Shown: in pieces, positions 61,954-64,000 of the stretch
How the letters are laid out: every line of letters starts with the position of its first letter
Numbering within the stretch: position 1 is the stretch's first letter
NCBI GenBank assembly: GCA_033030425.1
Contig: JAUFSD010000006.1
Span: 1,922,001 to 1,986,000 of the forward strand
DNA: 64,000 bases
Direction of reading: 5' to 3'
DNA from: Verpa conica
Lineage: Eukaryota > Ascomycota > Pezizomycetes > Pezizales > Morchellaceae
Notes under the pieces: generated by a model
What the model was told of the DNA's origin: nothing
The model's input: only the letters and a program-made list of their open reading frames with translations
Database searches by the model: none
Made by a program: the position numbers and the translations under genes

Positions 61954-62989
61954 CTACTCTTCCGGCTTCTGTGCCCAATAGACAAACCTTTTTACATACG
62001 CGTGTGTCTTCCTGCTCTGGCACTCTTTCTCTGCACTCCTTACAATCTCTTCCGCCTCCTCCGCCTTCATCCCCAGAACTCTTGTAAACAGAGCCATACC
62101 ATATGCCTGAAACCCGCTCTCAGCCTGCATCAAATAGTACGCCCCCAACTCTTTCAGTTTCTTATCCTTAGCCCATGGCCCCACCGGTACCTTATACATA
62201 GTGTCCTCAAGACCAACAAAGCCCGTGTCCTCCATCATCCGCCCGAGCTCCTCGACATCGACGTCTTTCCCGAAGATCGCAATAGCCTTCTGGAACAACT
62301 CAAACCATCTCCTCATCGAGCTATACTCCCCTAATGAGCCATCATCGCAATATATCAAGATCGCATACTCATCCACCTCGACCCATCCTCCCGGTTTTAG
62401 ATGCGTAAAGCTCTGCTTCAGCAATCGTCTCCAGTTCCCGATGGACCCATTAAGACAGCGTAAATGGATGAAATCGAACTTCTCGGTCCAATTCCAATCC
62501 GTCTCTGCATCATCAACCTGGAACTCGGCGTTCGGCGGGACCCAGGTCGGCTGGATCGGCGAAAGATCTGTTCCAATGACCTTGGCAGACGGGAATGCCT
62601 CGGCAATGTCAATTGCCCAGATTCCCGTGCCCGTACCAACGTCGAGAATCAGCTGAGGGGAGGGTGGGAGAGGCGCATGGTGGAGACGGTTGGATGATAG
62701 GAGAAGGTTAATATGGTGGACAATATCAAGTCGGTCTTGCTCCTTTTCGTCATTCGGGAGAGGGTATTCGCCTTCACGGTAGGCGTGATAGCGGCGCCCA
62801 TTCTCATAACGGTAGCTGTAAGGTGTTAGCAGGGATTGCAAGAAGCAGTAGAGGTCCGTACTTATAGATGGAAGATGTGAGGGAGTCGGTCGACAGCTTA
62901 CTGTGGGAGTCATAGCCCTCGTCGGAGGAAGAGGATGAAGAGGTGTCATAGGTTGGATCGACCTCGATAAATGGGTTTGTAGATGTCAT
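61954..62989 (-). CDS. LaeA-like SAM-dependent methyltransferase
   Basis: Two exons, 62989-62862 and 62815-61954, joined over a 46-nt intron (donor GTACGG, acceptor TTACAG), coding 329 residues. The N-terminus is Ser-rich and disordered (DTSSSSSSDEGYDS). Then comes the family start SIYNYRYENGRRYHAYREGEY, motif I ILDVGTGTGIWAID (about 99-112), the acidic end of strand 2 VIGTDLSPIQPTWVPPN, a FDFIHLRCLNGSI segment, and KPGGWVEVDEY. Fungal proteins of this kind resemble LaeA, the regulator of secondary metabolism, but most paralogues have no known target. No polyketide or peptide synthase is nearby, so a metabolic link is open. The ATG at 62989 begins the conserved Ser-rich leader. Confidence 0.92.
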
Positions 62990-64000
62990 GGTTGTATTTT
63001 TTTCATCTATAGTATTAGGGGGGGGGAAGGGGGATGGGGAGAGAAACTAAAAGGAGCGGGGGTGTTATGTATCCGCCATTGATGCGCCACTATTCGGGAG
63101 GCCCGACCCAGCGCCACGTGGATACCCCGCTAGGCTCGCTTAGAGACTGGCCGCTCAGGGGTTCGAGAAATGGACGCGGTCTAGATGGTTCTAATTTTTG
63201 ATTCAATTATTTGGCTGCTCTTGAGGTCTACTGTGAACGCCGCTTTGGCGCTCATAGGGTACCGGTCTCACAATCCAGGGCCTAGAGTAGCGATCACATC
63301 CTATCTGACTTGTGGGGATCGCTATTTGTTTATTGCGCAAAGAAACATCAACCACCGAACGCCGGTAGCGGAAAGCCAGTACGGCGAGTAGATAGACCTT
63401 GAGTGGAAAGATCAGCCTTGCTCAAGATGGAAAACGAGAAAGAATCTCTTGTGGTGTGAGAGAGATTCAGGTAGATTTTTACCCTTTTTCGGCTTGATCC
63501 GGTGTAGGAGGCAGTCCCAAGACGGCTGCTCGAGAGAGCTTTCGCCTGTACTTCGGTGGTAGAGGAAAGTGATGAGAGCTATAGCAGGGCGAATTATAGG
63601 AAAAGATCAGCGTAATTCCACCGCCACAGTTCTCGTTACTTATCTACCCCGAATTACGGCAGCCTTTGGACCTGCTTCCATGTGGCTCCAGCTACTGTAC
63701 GGCACCTGGTGGGGGTTCTCTCCTGCATCTCTTTTATAGGAGGTAGAGCGAGGTCTAGGACTCGGTCTGAGTATATGAGGTATTCCCTATATAACAGGTG
63801 TGTTGAGATGGGTGAAAGATCCTAGGCAAAACAACTGGAGTTTCTTTTCGCCTAGGAGTATATCTCCTAGGTGGCTGCAGTTCATATAGACGCAATATAC
63901 TCGTGCTTCGCGGTCAAGAGGTGGGCATGTGAGATTCATCTGAAGGCATAGTAGCTAGTGGGGGTAGTAGTATTGATCGTGATTTCAGAAGTAACAGACT
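62990..64000. other. right edge, no gene seen
   Basis: The first 150 bp is the promoter of the methyltransferase, with a G-run near 63020. Beyond it no coding frame is convincing. A short inverted repeat with CCTAGGAG arms lies around 63853-63873. Confidence 0.4.

Noticed and set aside
63853..63873. Short CCTAGGAG inverted repeat
   Set aside because: Eight-bp arms are common by chance; nothing nearby gives it meaning.

Overview
The window is nuclear DNA of a filamentous ascomycete (Pezizomycotina). The evidence is short GT-AG introns of about 45-126 nt, some with CTAAC-like branch points, typical fungal families (NCS1 permease, MFS sugar porter, LaeA-like methyltransferase, DUF3433 membrane protein, F-box/ankyrin protein, HeLo domain), and long AT-rich gene-poor stretches with decayed mobile DNA. 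A pezizomycete-like genome is a guess. I support 14 protein-coding genes. Exon joins were worked out by hand from splice signals, reading phase and family alignment from memory; no transcript or database search was available.

Layout. 0.1-1.7 kb: F-box/ankyrin gene (-). 1.7-6.8 kb: no gene. 6.8-8.2 kb: a small unknown gene (+) convergent with a divergent Atg8 (-). 10.0-13.9 kb: a 1285-residue low-complexity protein with a C-terminal Cys cluster (-). 13.9-20.3 kb: no gene, one strong inverted repeat. 20.3-22.3 kb: eight-exon sugar porter (-). 25.5-27.9 kb: twelve-exon NCS1 permease (-) with a putative 9-nt microexon, divergent from a seven-exon saccharopine-dehydrogenase-like/enoyl-reductase gene (+, 28.8-30.4 kb). 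31.1-32.8 kb: six-hairpin, alpha-L-rhamnosidase-like glycosidase (+). 33.1-37.0 kb: six-exon gene (+) read as HeLo domain, pseudokinase and trypsin-like protease in one polypeptide; this is the most interesting locus.

37.0-42.9 kb is a mobile-element zone: a terminal-inverted-repeat element with a solo LTR nested in it (5-bp target duplication visible), a second TIR element, a microsatellite and one copy of a dispersed repeat. 42.9-46.9 kb: DUF3433 membrane protein (+). 47.4-49.8 kb: unknown acidic protein (+) whose first intron carries a tandem duplication. 49.8-56.3 kb: relics (MITE, NLR fragment). 56.4 and 60.8 kb: two small secreted Cys-containing proteins (+) with TATA boxes. 62.0-63.0 kb: LaeA-like methyltransferase (-). 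The last 1 kb shows no gene.

No biosynthetic cluster is evident. The sugar porter, nucleobase permease, reductase and glycosidase sit in a row and could serve nutrient use, but nothing in the sequence ties them together. The HeLo/pseudokinase/protease gene recalls the MLKL-type plan (four-helix death domain plus pseudokinase) with an added protease, and suggests a cell-death or allorecognition role.
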